Below, in pieces: positions 1-8,460 of a DNA stretch of 64,000 nucleotides. Below the pieces are notes generated by a model. That model searched no databases. It was given only the letters and a program-made list of their open reading frames with translations, and was not told the origin of the DNA. A program made the translations under genes and the position numbers. Location: the NCBI GenBank assembly GCA_019307815.1, contig JAFDIV010000014.1, positions 31,744 to 95,743 on the forward strand, given 5' to 3'. The DNA comes from Deltaproteobacteria bacterium. Its GTDB lineage: Bacteria > Desulfobacterota > DSM-4660 > Desulfatiglandales > Desulfatiglandaceae. Within the stretch, counting starts at the first letter, position 1; every line of letters begins with the position of its first letter.

Positions 1-2
1 TT

Positions 3-332
3 TATCCCCTTTACAAAATCCTTGGTATCTTCATCCCATTAATAGTGGTCAACTGCATTATATTGGGAAGGGCCGAGGCCTTTGCCTCAAAAAATTCCGT
101 AATACCCTCCATTGCCGACGGCCTTGGCATGGGGCTGGGATTTACCCTGTCTTTGACTTTACTAGGGGCCATTCGAGAAATATTGGGTAACGGAACTGTC
201 TTCGGAATCCATATCATGTGGGAATCATTTAAGCCCTTTTCTATCATGCTTAAGCCACCAGGAGCCTTTATCTGTCTGGGGCTTATCTTGACCCTGATGA
301 ACTGGGTCAGCTCCAGACAAAGGAGTCATTGA
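3..332 (+). CDS. rnfE: Rnf complex subunit RnfE, C-terminal part (cut by window edge)
   Basis: Membrane subunit of the Rnf complex, which couples ferredoxin:NAD+ oxidoreduction to ion translocation. Only the C-terminal 109 residues are present; the open frame runs to the left edge, so the gene starts outside the window and the GTG at 45 is internal. Visible family signatures are the [12 protein letters not shown] segment followed by [10 protein letters not shown], then further hydrophobic helices. RnfE and RnfA are homologous, and both show the IFIPLI/IFLPLI plus NC motif here. It lies 50 bases before rnfA in the order E-A-B; rnfC, D and G presumably lie to the left. Confidence 0.95.
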   Translation, partial: YPLYKILGIFIPLIVVNCIILGRAEAFASKNSVIPSIADGLGMGLGFTLSLTLLGAIREILGNGTVFGIHIMWESFKPFSIMLKPPGAFICLGLILTLMNWVSSRQRSH

Positions 333-382
333 AGAAAAGACTTGTGGGGCAAAGAACATAAAAAGTTTAGAGGAAACAGCCT

Positions 383-961
383 ATGTCTGAATATCTGGTC
401 CTTATTATTAGTGCCATATTCGTCAACAATATTATTTTGGCGCGTTATTTGGGCAATTGCCCTTTCCTGGGTACCTCCAACAGGATGGATACGGCCATCG
501 GAATGGCCATGGCCGTAGTATTCGTCATCACGCTTTCAAGCGCGGTCACATGGACTGTTCAAAACTATGTCCTGATTCCTTTTGAGTTGGAGTACCTTCA
601 AACCATTGCATTTATCCTAGTAATTGCTTCCCTTGTGCAATTGGTGGAGATGTTTCTTCAAAAGTCCATCCCCGGCCTCTACAGGGCCTTGGGAATCTTT
701 CTCCCCCTGATCACTACCAATTGTGCTGTTTTGGGCGTGGCAGTGCTTTCCGTTGAAAGCCACATGAGCTTTATTAAGACCTTAGTATTCGCCTTTGCCT
801 CAAGTGTAGGTTATGGGCTTGCCTTGACAATCCTTACTGGTATCCGGGAGCGTTCTGCCACAGCCCCTATTCCGGTTCACCTAAAAGGTACACCATTGGG
901 CCTCATTACAGTAGGCTTACTTGCCCTAGCCTTTCTCGGGTTCGCCGGAATGGTCCAATAA
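383..961 (+). CDS. rnfA: Rnf complex membrane subunit RnfA
   Basis: Integral membrane subunit of the Rnf ion-translocating ferredoxin:NAD+ oxidoreductase. It is 192 residues, the usual RnfA length, and is built almost entirely of hydrophobic helices. Family motifs visible are NNIILARYLGNCPFLG near the N-terminus and ALGIFLPLITTNCAVLG in the middle, whose cysteines belong to the RnfA/E half-sites known to coordinate an iron-sulfur cluster in the membrane. A GAGGAAA ribosome-binding site precedes the ATG. It sits between rnfE and the rnfB fusion in one operon. Confidence 0.97.
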   Translation: MSEYLVLIISAIFVNNIILARYLGNCPFLGTSNRMDTAIGMAMAVVFVITLSSAVTWTVQNYVLIPFELEYLQTIAFILVIASLVQLVEMFLQKSIPGLYRALGIFLPLITTNCAVLGVAVLSVESHMSFIKTLVFAFASSVGYGLALTILTGIRERSATAPIPVHLKGTPLGLITVGLLALAFLGFAGMVQ

Positions 962-1009
962 CTAGGATGATCAGAAAAAACAAAGCACTGTGTAAGAGGG
1001 AGTAAGCAT

Positions 1010-3079
1010 ATGCTCGCGGCTTTTATTGCTATTGGTGGTATTGGATTAATCGCTGGTCTTGGACTGGCTATCGCATCCAGGATCTTCTATGTATATGTGG
1101 ATCCAAAGGTAGTGGAGATAGAGGAAGCCCTGCCCGGCGCCAATTGTGGAGGGTGCGGCTACCCGGGATGCAGCGGCTCTGCTGCGGCCATTGCTGCAGG
1201 AGAAGCCCCACCCAATGTATGTGTGGCAAGTGGACCTGAAGTTCACAAAAAAATTGCTGCTATCCTAGGCGTGGAAGTCAAGGAAACAGAACCTGATATC
1301 GCTCGGCCCGGCTGTTACTATGGTGTGGGCAAGGCGGACCTAAAATATCTTTACAACGGAATAGAGGATTGCAGGGCCGCAATGTTGCTCAATGGGGGGG
1401 CCAAGGTCTGTCCCATCGGGTGTCTAGGCCTGGGAACCTGTGTGCGTGCCTGTCCCTTTGGAGCCCTTTCCATGGGGCCAGATAACCTGCCCGTGGTTGA
1501 CACTGATCTCTGCACCGGGTGTGGCACGTGTGAAAGGGTCTGTCCTCGCCACATTATTACCCTCACATCCAATTCCAAGAGAATTCAAAGGGAATACACC
1601 ACTGATGAGTGCACAGCTCCTTGCCAAAGGGCCTGCCCTGCTGGAATCGACATCCCTGCTTATATTCAGGCCATTCGGGAGGGGGATTATCTAGAGGCCA
1701 TCCGAATAATCAAAGAGACCAATCCCTTTCCGCTTGTCTGCGGAAGGATATGCGTACATCCGTGTGAAACGGTATGCAGAAGAAACCTTGTGGACGAACC
1801 GGTTGCCATCAATCACTTGAAGCGGTTTGCAGCCGATTATGAGATGAACTCGGGCCAAAGGGTTCAGATCCCCAGGGCCCCCGCAACCGGAATGAAGGTG
1901 GCTGTTATAGGAGGCGGGGCCGAAGGACTTACCGCGGCCTACTTCCTGAACCGGCTCGGCCATGATGCCACTGTGTACGAGGCCGCTCCCATACTTGGGG
2001 GACTCTTGAGAACAGGCCTCCCGCAAAACAGGCTTCCCCAAAAGGTGCTTGACTGGGAAATTGACGGGATTTTGGAAGCTGGCGTAGAAGCCAAGCTGGG
2101 CCGAAAGCTTGGCCGGGATATGACGATCCCTTCCCTCCTAAAAAATGGCTATCAGGCGGTCGTTGTGGCCACTGGTGGATGGGATACCCATATAATACAA
2201 AAATCCAATGATATGACCACCTCTCCCTTACCAGGGGTAAGGCTGCTGGTGGACTTTATGCTCAAGCGGAAGCAAGGAAGCTCCCTGCAGTTAGGTGATT
2301 ATGTGATGATACTGGGAGGCGGGAATACGGCACTGGAGGCGGCAGATGCCTGCAGGGAAATGGGGGCCAAGGCTGTGTATGTGGTGTTCCGCTCCAGTGA
2401 AGACAAGGTTAACCTTTCCCGTGCAGCCATTGAAGAAGCAAAAAACAAGGGAGTGCAGTTCGTGTTCTGTGGGGCCCTTTATAGGATGTTCGGAGAGGAT
2501 GACAAGCTCACCTCTGTGGAGATATCGCACCTAAGCCCCCAGGGCCAAGAGGTCTCACGAGAAAAGGTCCTGGTGGATACCTTACTTCTGGGAGTAGGTC
2601 GATTCCCAGAACTTATCTATGTTCCCTCTACAACAGGCTCAAAGGAGGCGGCTGCACCTACTGGAGAATCATTGAGCTGGGAAACGGTCGCACCCTATCC
2701 GAGTCCATTTGCTGAAGAAGATGTGGGGATCTTCCGTCCAGGCGAGGCCAAAAGTGACTACAGGGCTGTTGTGGAGGCCATCGGGGCGGGACGGCGGGCA
2801 GCCAATTCCGTACATCGTCTCTTGAATGGAGCGCCTGTTGAGGCCCCTTCCAACATGATCCGAAAACACACTATGGTCTTGAATCTTAATCAAATAGAAC
2901 CCATCCCCAGCATCCCTCGCCACAAAATGCCAGAGCGTCCCATGGAGGAGCAATTGCGCGATCCAGATGCAGAAATTGCCCTTGGCTATTCCGAGGAAGA
3001 GGCCTTAGAGGAAGCAAAACGCTGTCTGCGCTGTGGTCTTATTTGCTATCGTCGGCCGGAAGTTGAGGCTCGGCACTAA
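1010..3079 (+). CDS. rnfB: RnfB ferredoxin subunit fused to a GltD-like FAD/NAD(P) oxidoreductase
   Basis: A 689-residue protein with two halves. Residues 1-25 are a membrane anchor; the RnfB four-cysteine cluster follows (NCGGCGYPGC, residues 45-54, with a later Cys near 71), then a 2x[4Fe-4S] ferredoxin region to about 185 (CVRACPFGAL and CTGCGTCERVCP). From about residue 197 the protein is unlike plain RnfB: a GltD-type Fe-S helical domain (CTAPCQRACPAGIDIPAY, then VCGRICVHPCETVC), an FAD-binding fold starting VAVIGGGAEGL near 293, a second dinucleotide site ILGGGNTALEAAD near 430, and a terminal CLRCG. Standard RnfB is about 270-300 residues. I infer an electron branch from the Rnf ferredoxin chain to a flavin and NAD(P)H. 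The 3' end overlaps the convergent rseC by 41 bases. Confidence 0.9.
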   Translation: MLAAFIAIGGIGLIAGLGLAIASRIFYVYVDPKVVEIEEALPGANCGGCGYPGCSGSAAAIAAGEAPPNVCVASGPEVHKKIAAILGVEVKETEPDIARPGCYYGVGKADLKYLYNGIEDCRAAMLLNGGAKVCPIGCLGLGTCVRACPFGALSMGPDNLPVVDTDLCTGCGTCERVCPRHIITLTSNSKRIQREYTTDECTAPCQRACPAGIDIPAYIQAIREGDYLEAIRIIKETNPFPLVCGRICVHPCETVCRRNLVDEPVAINHLKRFAADYEMNSGQRVQIPRAPATGMKVAVIGGGAEGLTAAYFLNRLGHDATVYEAAPILGGLLRTGLPQNRLPQKVLDWEIDGILEAGVEAKLGRKLGRDMTIPSLLKNGYQAVVVATGGWDTHIIQKSNDMTTSPLPGVRLLVDFMLKRKQGSSLQLGDYVMILGGGNTALEAADACREMGAKAVYVVFRSSEDKVNLSRAAIEEAKNKGVQFVFCGALYRMFGEDDKLTSVEISHLSPQGQEVSREKVLVDTLLLGVGRFPELIYVPSTTGSKEAAAPTGESLSWETVAPYPSPFAEEDVGIFRPGEAKSDYRAVVEAIGAGRRAANSVHRLLNGAPVEAPSNMIRKHTMVLNLNQIEPIPSIPRHKMPERPMEEQLRDPDAEIALGYSEEEALEEAKRCLRCGLICYRRPEVEARH

Positions 3080-3503
3080 GAATGACTCTGGTCACCCTAG
3101 GGATGTAGTATTCTTTTGACAACGCCGATCTATCAATCCTCTTGAGGACAAAGAATGTAACACCCATGGCCAGTCCCCCGGCCAGTATGGACGCAAGGGG
3201 CGGAGACATATTCAGGCTCGGGGCCCAGAGATTTCCGAGATAGGCCCCAATGAGAAGCGCAATCACAGGGATGAAGTAAACAAACAAGGAAAGCTTTAGC
3301 AGGGATCTTCCCGGCACACTCAGCTCTACCCGATCACCCACCTTGGCCTGGAGGTCATTAATCACTTCCACCTCCATCTCCTTGCCCTCGAATACATCGC
3401 ACATCCCCCGGGAGTCACAATGCTCGCACGCCGAATGCCTTTGTACCTTTACAATCGCCTTTCTTGAAAATACCTTTTCAATAACGCCTTGTTCCTTAAC
3501 CAT
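3039..3503 (-). CDS. rseC: RseC/MucC-family membrane protein
   Basis: A 154-residue protein of the SoxR-reducing system/RseC family. The N-terminal half carries the family cysteine cluster CEHCDSRGMC (residues ~25-34); two hydrophobic helices follow (around residues 72-90 and 100-117) and then a short polar tail. In gammaproteobacteria RseC affects sigma-E and is linked to an Rsx/Rnf-like complex that reduces SoxR, which fits its position facing the rnf operon. It is transcribed towards rnfB and the two coding ends overlap by 41 bases. Its exact role here is inferred from family and context only. Confidence 0.88.
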   Translation of the reverse strand: MVKEQGVIEKVFSRKAIVKVQRHSACEHCDSRGMCDVFEGKEMEVEVINDLQAKVGDRVELSVPGRSLLKLSLFVYFIPVIALLIGAYLGNLWAPSLNMSPPLASILAGGLAMGVTFFVLKRIDRSALSKEYYIPRVTRVILSAEPQLPADDSK

Positions 3504-3586
3504 GATCCGTCCGCCTTGCCAAAATCATCTGTTATCAAATCTTATGTGGTTTCCATGTATAAGTCAAAGATTTCTGCATGAAGCCT

Positions 3587-3720
3587 TGGGCGAGCAGGGA
3601 AATGACACTTGCCCGCCTATGGTTTGTGGAGGGCTTGTCCGCCTTAGGCGGGTTAATTTGGCATTGGAAGCGAGCTTTTTCTTAGGAGCCTAATATTCCG
3701 GCTCGTGGCTTCTGAATTCC
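3587..3720. repeat. Dispersed intergenic repeat, copy A
   Basis: The 388-base gap between rseC and the M24 gene contains no convincing gene. Positions 3590-3690 match the reverse complement of 26605-26704 with about 7-8 differences in 100 bases. Positions 3687-3720 match the reverse complement of 7994-8032 (GAATTC, AATATTAGGCTC and adjoining bases). It includes an internal inverted repeat around CCGCCTTAGGCGG (3650-3662). It looks like a non-coding repeat family member. Confidence 0.8.
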
Positions 3721-3891
3721 GTGCCTTAATCCTTTCCCCCTGCTCACTACATTTTCAACTTGATAATCGCTCCGCCATAAAGGTAGATTCGTGACACCAG
3801 TTCAAGAAGAAAGGCTTGAGGCCATTGGACCTTCAAAGACCACACGGGCCACAGGGCAAAAAACTATTTTTGAAGTTGAGGAACATTTTCC

Positions 3892-5061
3892 ATGGAAAAG
3901 AGCTTCTTGATACCACAAGATGAAATCTTTATGCGCATCAGTAGGCTTCAAAAAGAAATGGAAACAAGGGCTATTGATGGGGCCCTCATTATGCAAAGGG
4001 TAGATCTCTTCTATTTCACCGGTACCGCCCAAAATGGGTTGCTTTATGTGCCTGTCCGTGGCGAGCCCCTCCTCATGGTCAAGCGATACTACCCACGGGC
4101 CAGGTCTGAGTCGCCCCTTTCCCGCATCATTGAAATAACCTCAGTGAGGGAAATGCCAGGGCTCATAATGGAAAGTTACGGCGGTCTGCCTTCTATAATG
4201 GGACTCGAAATGGACGTAATACCGGTCCGTGAGCTCACCTTCTATAAAAAGCTTTTCCCCTCGCTACACATGGTAAATATCTCCGAGTCCATCCTAAAAA
4301 TAAGGGCCCTAAAGAGCGATTGGGAGATTCGTCAATTGGAGCAAGTGGCAATAAGGTCCAAGGCCTCATTTGACTTTGCCCTGGAATGTGCATCTGCCAA
4401 CAAGACAGAAATAGAACTAGCCTCCCAGGTCCAGACCCATGCCCGGTCCATGGGACATGGAGCAAGACTCAGGCTTCGTCATCATGACGAAAGGGCTATT
4501 CCTTGGAATATACTGGTATTGTCAATACCAGATATGGACACTCCTTCAGCGCCTTATCCCACCAACAGGGCCCTTAAGCCCCCTTGCCTGGTGAGGCTCG
4601 ATTTCAAGTGGGTATACAAAGGTTACCACCTAGATGAGGTGAGGATGCTGGCCCTTGGGAAAATTTCAGAAGAGCTGCACAGGCTTTGGGAAGCCCTTGT
4701 GGAGATCCATGACCATATGGTGGAGCAGGCCCTCCCCGGCCGACCCATCCAAGAGCTTTATGTGTCAACAAGAAACAAGGCCAAGGCCTTGGGATATGGG
4801 GACCTATTTGTGGGCGTGACCCCACAGGGGTACCCCCGCCCTGATGCTCCCATAGGTCACTGTATAGGCTTGGAGTTGTATGAGCCTCCAGAACTCCGTA
4901 TGGGAGACCGCCGCATACTTATCCCACAGATGGTTTTGGCCTTAAGGCCCACATTTATTTTGGACCACAGGTTCCCCATTTCAATCGGGACGGTTTTGAT
5001 GATTACAGAGACAGGAAATAAGCTGATCAGCAAAATACCGATAGAACTCTTTCATAAGTGA
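3892..5061 (+). CDS. M24 (creatinase/aminopeptidase P fold) protein, probable pseudo-peptidase
   Basis: A 389-residue two-domain protein: a creatinase-like N-terminal domain (to about 140) and a pita-bread M24 domain. The two aspartates (VRLDFKWVYKGYHLDEVR) and the histidine (GHCIGLELYEPP) of the metal site are recognisable. The two glutamates expected later are gone: the usual LEP motif reads LRPTF, and the usual IE(D/N) motif reads SIGTV. Loss of two of five dinuclear-metal ligands suggests it does not act as an ordinary Xaa-Pro peptidase; a ligand-binding or altered catalytic role is possible. It stands alone between rseC and merR. A GAGG lies 12 bases before the ATG. Confidence 0.8.
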   Translation: MEKSFLIPQDEIFMRISRLQKEMETRAIDGALIMQRVDLFYFTGTAQNGLLYVPVRGEPLLMVKRYYPRARSESPLSRIIEITSVREMPGLIMESYGGLPSIMGLEMDVIPVRELTFYKKLFPSLHMVNISESILKIRALKSDWEIRQLEQVAIRSKASFDFALECASANKTEIELASQVQTHARSMGHGARLRLRHHDERAIPWNILVLSIPDMDTPSAPYPTNRALKPPCLVRLDFKWVYKGYHLDEVRMLALGKISEELHRLWEALVEIHDHMVEQALPGRPIQELYVSTRNKAKALGYGDLFVGVTPQGYPRPDAPIGHCIGLELYEPPELRMGDRRILIPQMVLALRPTFILDHRFPISIGTVLMITETGNKLISKIPIELFHK

Positions 5062-5114
5062 GTCTTAGGGTACAAGCCAGTAGTATTAAATGAGAATAAC
5101 TGAAACGCGATATG

Positions 5115-5489
5115 TTAAGGCATAGGTTCAGAAAGGATACTTAGCACTTCTTTAAGTTCGTCCTTTAGGGCTTGAAGCATGGAACGATTCACGGATGGAG
5201 AGCGGGATTTTGTCTGCTTTAGTCTTTTCTTGGCCCCTTCAATGGTCATTCCCTCTTCATAGAGGAGGCGTTTAATCTCAAGAATAAGTTCCAGGTCTTT
5301 TCTTTCATAGGTTCGCTGATTTGAGTCAGCCCTTTTGGGTCTTATCTGCGGGAACTCCTTCTCCCAATACCTAAGCACATAAGGCTCAACCCCAATAATC
5401 CGGCTGGCCTCTCCAATCCTAAAATACCTCTTATCATCCGGGATCTCTACCACCACCGATCCCCCCTGCGTATGGGTGAGCAATGTCAC
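5115..5489 (-). CDS. MerR-family transcriptional regulator
   Basis: A 124-residue regulator with a MerR winged helix: YFRIGEASRIIGVEPYVLRY (residues ~21-40), RPKRADSNQRTYERKDL as the wing, then IKRLLYEEGMTIEGAKKRL. The effector region is short, as in the MerR proteins encoded beside pheT in many proteobacteria. It starts with GTG at 5489, ten bases after the pheT stop, so it is probably the last gene of the thrS-pheT operon. In many relatives ihfA sits between pheT and this gene; it is absent here. Its target is not visible. Confidence 0.9.
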   Translation of the reverse strand: MTLLTHTQGGSVVVEIPDDKRYFRIGEASRIIGVEPYVLRYWEKEFPQIRPKRADSNQRTYERKDLELILEIKRLLYEEGMTIEGAKKRLKQTKSRSPSVNRSMLQALKDELKEVLSILSEPMP

Positions 5490-5499
5490 GGGCCTGCCA

Positions 5500-7914
5500 T
5501 CAGCCTTCTCTTAAACGGCCTCCAGTGGCTTTCTTGATCTCCTCGATGATCGTCTCATGCAGCCGATTCACCTCATCGCCGTCAAGCGTACGCTCAGGAG
5601 ATCGGTAGCACACGCGAAAGGCCAGGGCCTTTTCAGAAGGTGATATGCCCTTGCCTTCATATACATCAAAGATGTCTACAGATTCAACCAGTCCCCCTCC
5701 ACTTTCTCTAATGATGCCCTCCACGCGGGAGCTTTCAATCTCTTTTGACACGATGATGGAAATATCCCGGTACACTGCGGGAAATCTGGCAAATGGTTTA
5801 AACTTTTTCCCTTCTGGCATAAGTGGCCGAAGTGTTTCCATATCCATTTCAAAAAGATAAATATCGCCCTTTCCCAGATCATAGGCCTCTTTTGCACTGC
5901 GGTCCAACCGGCCCACACGCCCAACAAGCTCACCAGAGACCAACACACAGGCTGAGACATCTGGGTCATATCCAGGAAAGTCTGCCCCTTGCCTAAAGGA
6001 CACCTCTCTGAGACCAAAGGCCTCAAGAAGTGCCTCTGCCGCCCCTTTTATGTCAAAGAAATCCGCTTCCCGCTCCTGAGCATACCACTTCTTTGGCTGG
6101 ACCGTGCCTGTGAGCAAACCAGCCACCATATATCTTTCACTGGGCTGCCGATCCTCACCCCTGTCCACAAAGACTTTCCCCCATTCAAAGAGCTTCAGAC
6201 CCTTTTCCCTTTGAAACAAATTCTGTTTGGCGGCTTGAAGCAGGCCTGGTACAAGGGATGTTCTCATTACCGATTGGTCAGTGCTCAAGGGATTGACCAG
6301 CCTCACAAAGGCCATCAGTGGATGATCAGGCCCAGCACCGAGCTGTTCCAAAAGCCGTGGTGAGATGAAGCTGTAAGTGATCACCTCCGTGTATCCAGCG
6401 GCCGTGAGTACGGATCTGGCCCTGGAGGCCACGGTGGGCTCCCAGTATCGGCCTTCCTCAGAGCCCTTTATTTCAGGGTAGCGCAAGGGAATATTCTCAT
6501 ATCCACTGATCCTTGCCACCTCTTCAACCAAGTCAATTTCCCTATGAAGATCCACGCGAAAGCTTGGTGGCCTTACAACAAGGGCCTCTTCCCCCTGCCT
6601 TTTTACATCCATTTGTAGGGCAGTAAGGTATTTCTCCATCTGGGCCAAGGATAAGTCCGTACCCAATAGGCGATTGGTCTCTGTCACCCTTATGGTGATA
6701 CTGGGTGGCTCCACCTTCTTGGGATACGCATCCAGCACTCCCTTGGCCACCCGTCCTCCGCCTATCTGCTGGATCAGGGAGGCTGCCCTATCAATGGCCC
6801 TGACCACGCCCCCTATGTCTATCCCCCTTTCAAAGCGATAAGAGGCCTCGGTCATAAGGCCCAGGTATTTTGCCCCTCTCCTAATGGTAAGGGGATCAAA
6901 AAAGGCGCTCTCCAGCAAGACATGTTTGGTCCCTTCAAAGATCTCTGAGTTTAGCCCTCCCATGATTCCTGCCAACGCCACAGGCCTTTCCCCATCACAG
7001 ATAAGCAATACCTCATGGTTTAATTCCCGAGTCTGTCCATCCAGGGTGGTAAATCTCATGCCCTGCTCAGCCCTTTTGACCTCTATACGATGACCTCTGA
7101 GGCGGTCATAATCAAAGGCGTGCAGTGGCTGACCTAGCTCCAAAAGCACATAATTGGTCACATCCACGATATTGTTGATACTTCGGATTCCACCCAGATG
7201 TAATCTGTACCGCATCCAAAAAGGTGAGGGGCCTAAACGAACATCCTGGATTACCCGCGCGGCATAACGAGGGCATCCCTTGTCATCAATGAGTCGTACC
7301 TCGGCAAGTGATTCAACAGGGGGGCCTTCTTCACGAACTGTAAGATCAGGGATCTTAAGCTCATTTCCGGTTATGGCCGCAATCTCCCGGGCAATACCGA
7401 TCACAGAGGCGCAATCAGGTCGATTGGGTGTAATGGCCACCTCCAAGACCCAGTCGTCCTGTGGCATCACAGAGGCCAGAGGCGCTCCTGCATCCCAGTT
7501 ATCATCAAGTATCATGATACCAGTATGGTCATCGGTCAGGCCCAATTCGTCTTCGGCCAGTAACACACCAGCAGATACAATGCCTCGGATCTTGGTCTCC
7601 TTTACCTTTGTACCATCGGCCAGCACAGCGCCAGGCAAGGCAAGAGGAGCCTTGACCCCTTCTGCCACATTGGGGGCACCGCAGACAACCTGGATGACTT
7701 GCCCACCAGCATCCACATCACAAATGGTCAGCCTTTCCGCATTCGGATGGGACCGTACTGATGTTATGCGACCCACCAGGATCTTGTCGAAGCGCAACTC
7801 CAATGGCTCCAGGGTCTCCACCTCCAACCCGGCCATGGTGAGGGCATGGGCAAGCTCCCTTGCCTCCATCTGGATATCCACAAACTCTTTTAGCCACTTG
7901 AGATTTGTCTTCAT
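5500..7914 (-). CDS. pheT: Phenylalanine-tRNA ligase beta subunit
   Basis: The large subunit of the alpha2-beta2 phenylalanyl-tRNA synthetase, 804 residues, normal length. Domain order is typical: B1/EMAP tRNA-binding fold (VGRITSVRSHPNAERLTICDV, residues ~47-67), B3/B4 editing region (GIMGGLNSEI near 315), B5 DNA-binding-like region, a degenerate synthetase core, and a C-terminal ferredoxin-fold anticodon-binding domain (FKPFARFPAVYRDISIIV, about residues 706-723). It follows pheS after a 546-base repeat-filled gap and is followed closely by merR. Confidence 0.98.
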   Translation of the reverse strand: MKTNLKWLKEFVDIQMEARELAHALTMAGLEVETLEPLELRFDKILVGRITSVRSHPNAERLTICDVDAGGQVIQVVCGAPNVAEGVKAPLALPGAVLADGTKVKETKIRGIVSAGVLLAEDELGLTDDHTGIMILDDNWDAGAPLASVMPQDDWVLEVAITPNRPDCASVIGIAREIAAITGNELKIPDLTVREEGPPVESLAEVRLIDDKGCPRYAARVIQDVRLGPSPFWMRYRLHLGGIRSINNIVDVTNYVLLELGQPLHAFDYDRLRGHRIEVKRAEQGMRFTTLDGQTRELNHEVLLICDGERPVALAGIMGGLNSEIFEGTKHVLLESAFFDPLTIRRGAKYLGLMTEASYRFERGIDIGGVVRAIDRAASLIQQIGGGRVAKGVLDAYPKKVEPPSITIRVTETNRLLGTDLSLAQMEKYLTALQMDVKRQGEEALVVRPPSFRVDLHREIDLVEEVARISGYENIPLRYPEIKGSEEGRYWEPTVASRARSVLTAAGYTEVITYSFISPRLLEQLGAGPDHPLMAFVRLVNPLSTDQSVMRTSLVPGLLQAAKQNLFQREKGLKLFEWGKVFVDRGEDRQPSERYMVAGLLTGTVQPKKWYAQEREADFFDIKGAAEALLEAFGLREVSFRQGADFPGYDPDVSACVLVSGELVGRVGRLDRSAKEAYDLGKGDIYLFEMDMETLRPLMPEGKKFKPFARFPAVYRDISIIVSKEIESSRVEGIIRESGGGLVESVDIFDVYEGKGISPSEKALAFRVCYRSPERTLDGDEVNRLHETIIEEIKKATGGRLREG

Positions 7915-7993
7915 GGTCCTTAGAATTGGTGCCTATCAAAAATGGCCATCTTCGGATATGGGGCCAACATTCAGGCCCCAAGCGAAAAAACAT

Positions 7994-8400
7994 GGAATTC
8001 AGGAGCCAGAAGCTAGAATATTAGGCTCTTAACTAACAGAAAACGCAAGGCGACGGGACATTCCCAAAGCGGGCCTATTTTGTCCGTACGCTTTGCTACG
8101 GACTCCCCACCCCTGCGGGTGGGTCCCCAGTTTAACCCCCGTAGCCAGCCTGCCTGCTGCAGGCAGGGATGGTGAAGGGGGTAACCTGCCTGCCAGCAGG
8201 CAGGAATCGGCAGTCCTTGCCCGCCAGGATTGTGGCGGGAGATGAGCCAAGGATGGCGTAGCTGACGTAGCGCCTGCCTGGCAGCAGACAGGGAGGGAAT
8301 GTCGCGTTGCCCGAAGTGAGGGCTCCTAAGATTCCCTGTTTGTTTTACGAATTACCCGAAAGCACAGCGTTCCTGCCTGGCGGCAGACAGGCGGGCAGGT
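7994..8400. repeat. Composite block of dispersed intergenic repeats between pheS and pheT
   Basis: The 546-base pheS-pheT gap has no supported gene but is packed with GC-rich hairpins: CCTGCCTGCTGCAGGCAGG near 8148-8166, CCTGCCTGCCAGCAGGCAGG near 8185-8204, and another near 8371-8399. Its left edge (7994-8032) matches copy A in inverse orientation. The segment around 8286-8335 matches 47100-47150 in inverse orientation (GCCCTCACT-CGGGCAA-GCGACATTCCCT), and 8195-8217 matches the neighbouring 47160-47180. It looks assembled from several repeat modules. Any transcript of pheT from upstream must cross it. Confidence 0.75.
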
Positions 8401-8460
8401 TGCTGACTACCTCCATCTAGAAATCCCCGATTCATGGGTAAAAGCTAATTAAGTGCTGTT

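Noticed and set aside
7280..8032. 250-residue plus-strand open frame
   Set aside because: It is mostly antisense to pheT, is low complexity in Ser/Thr/Pro, and has no ribosome-binding site.
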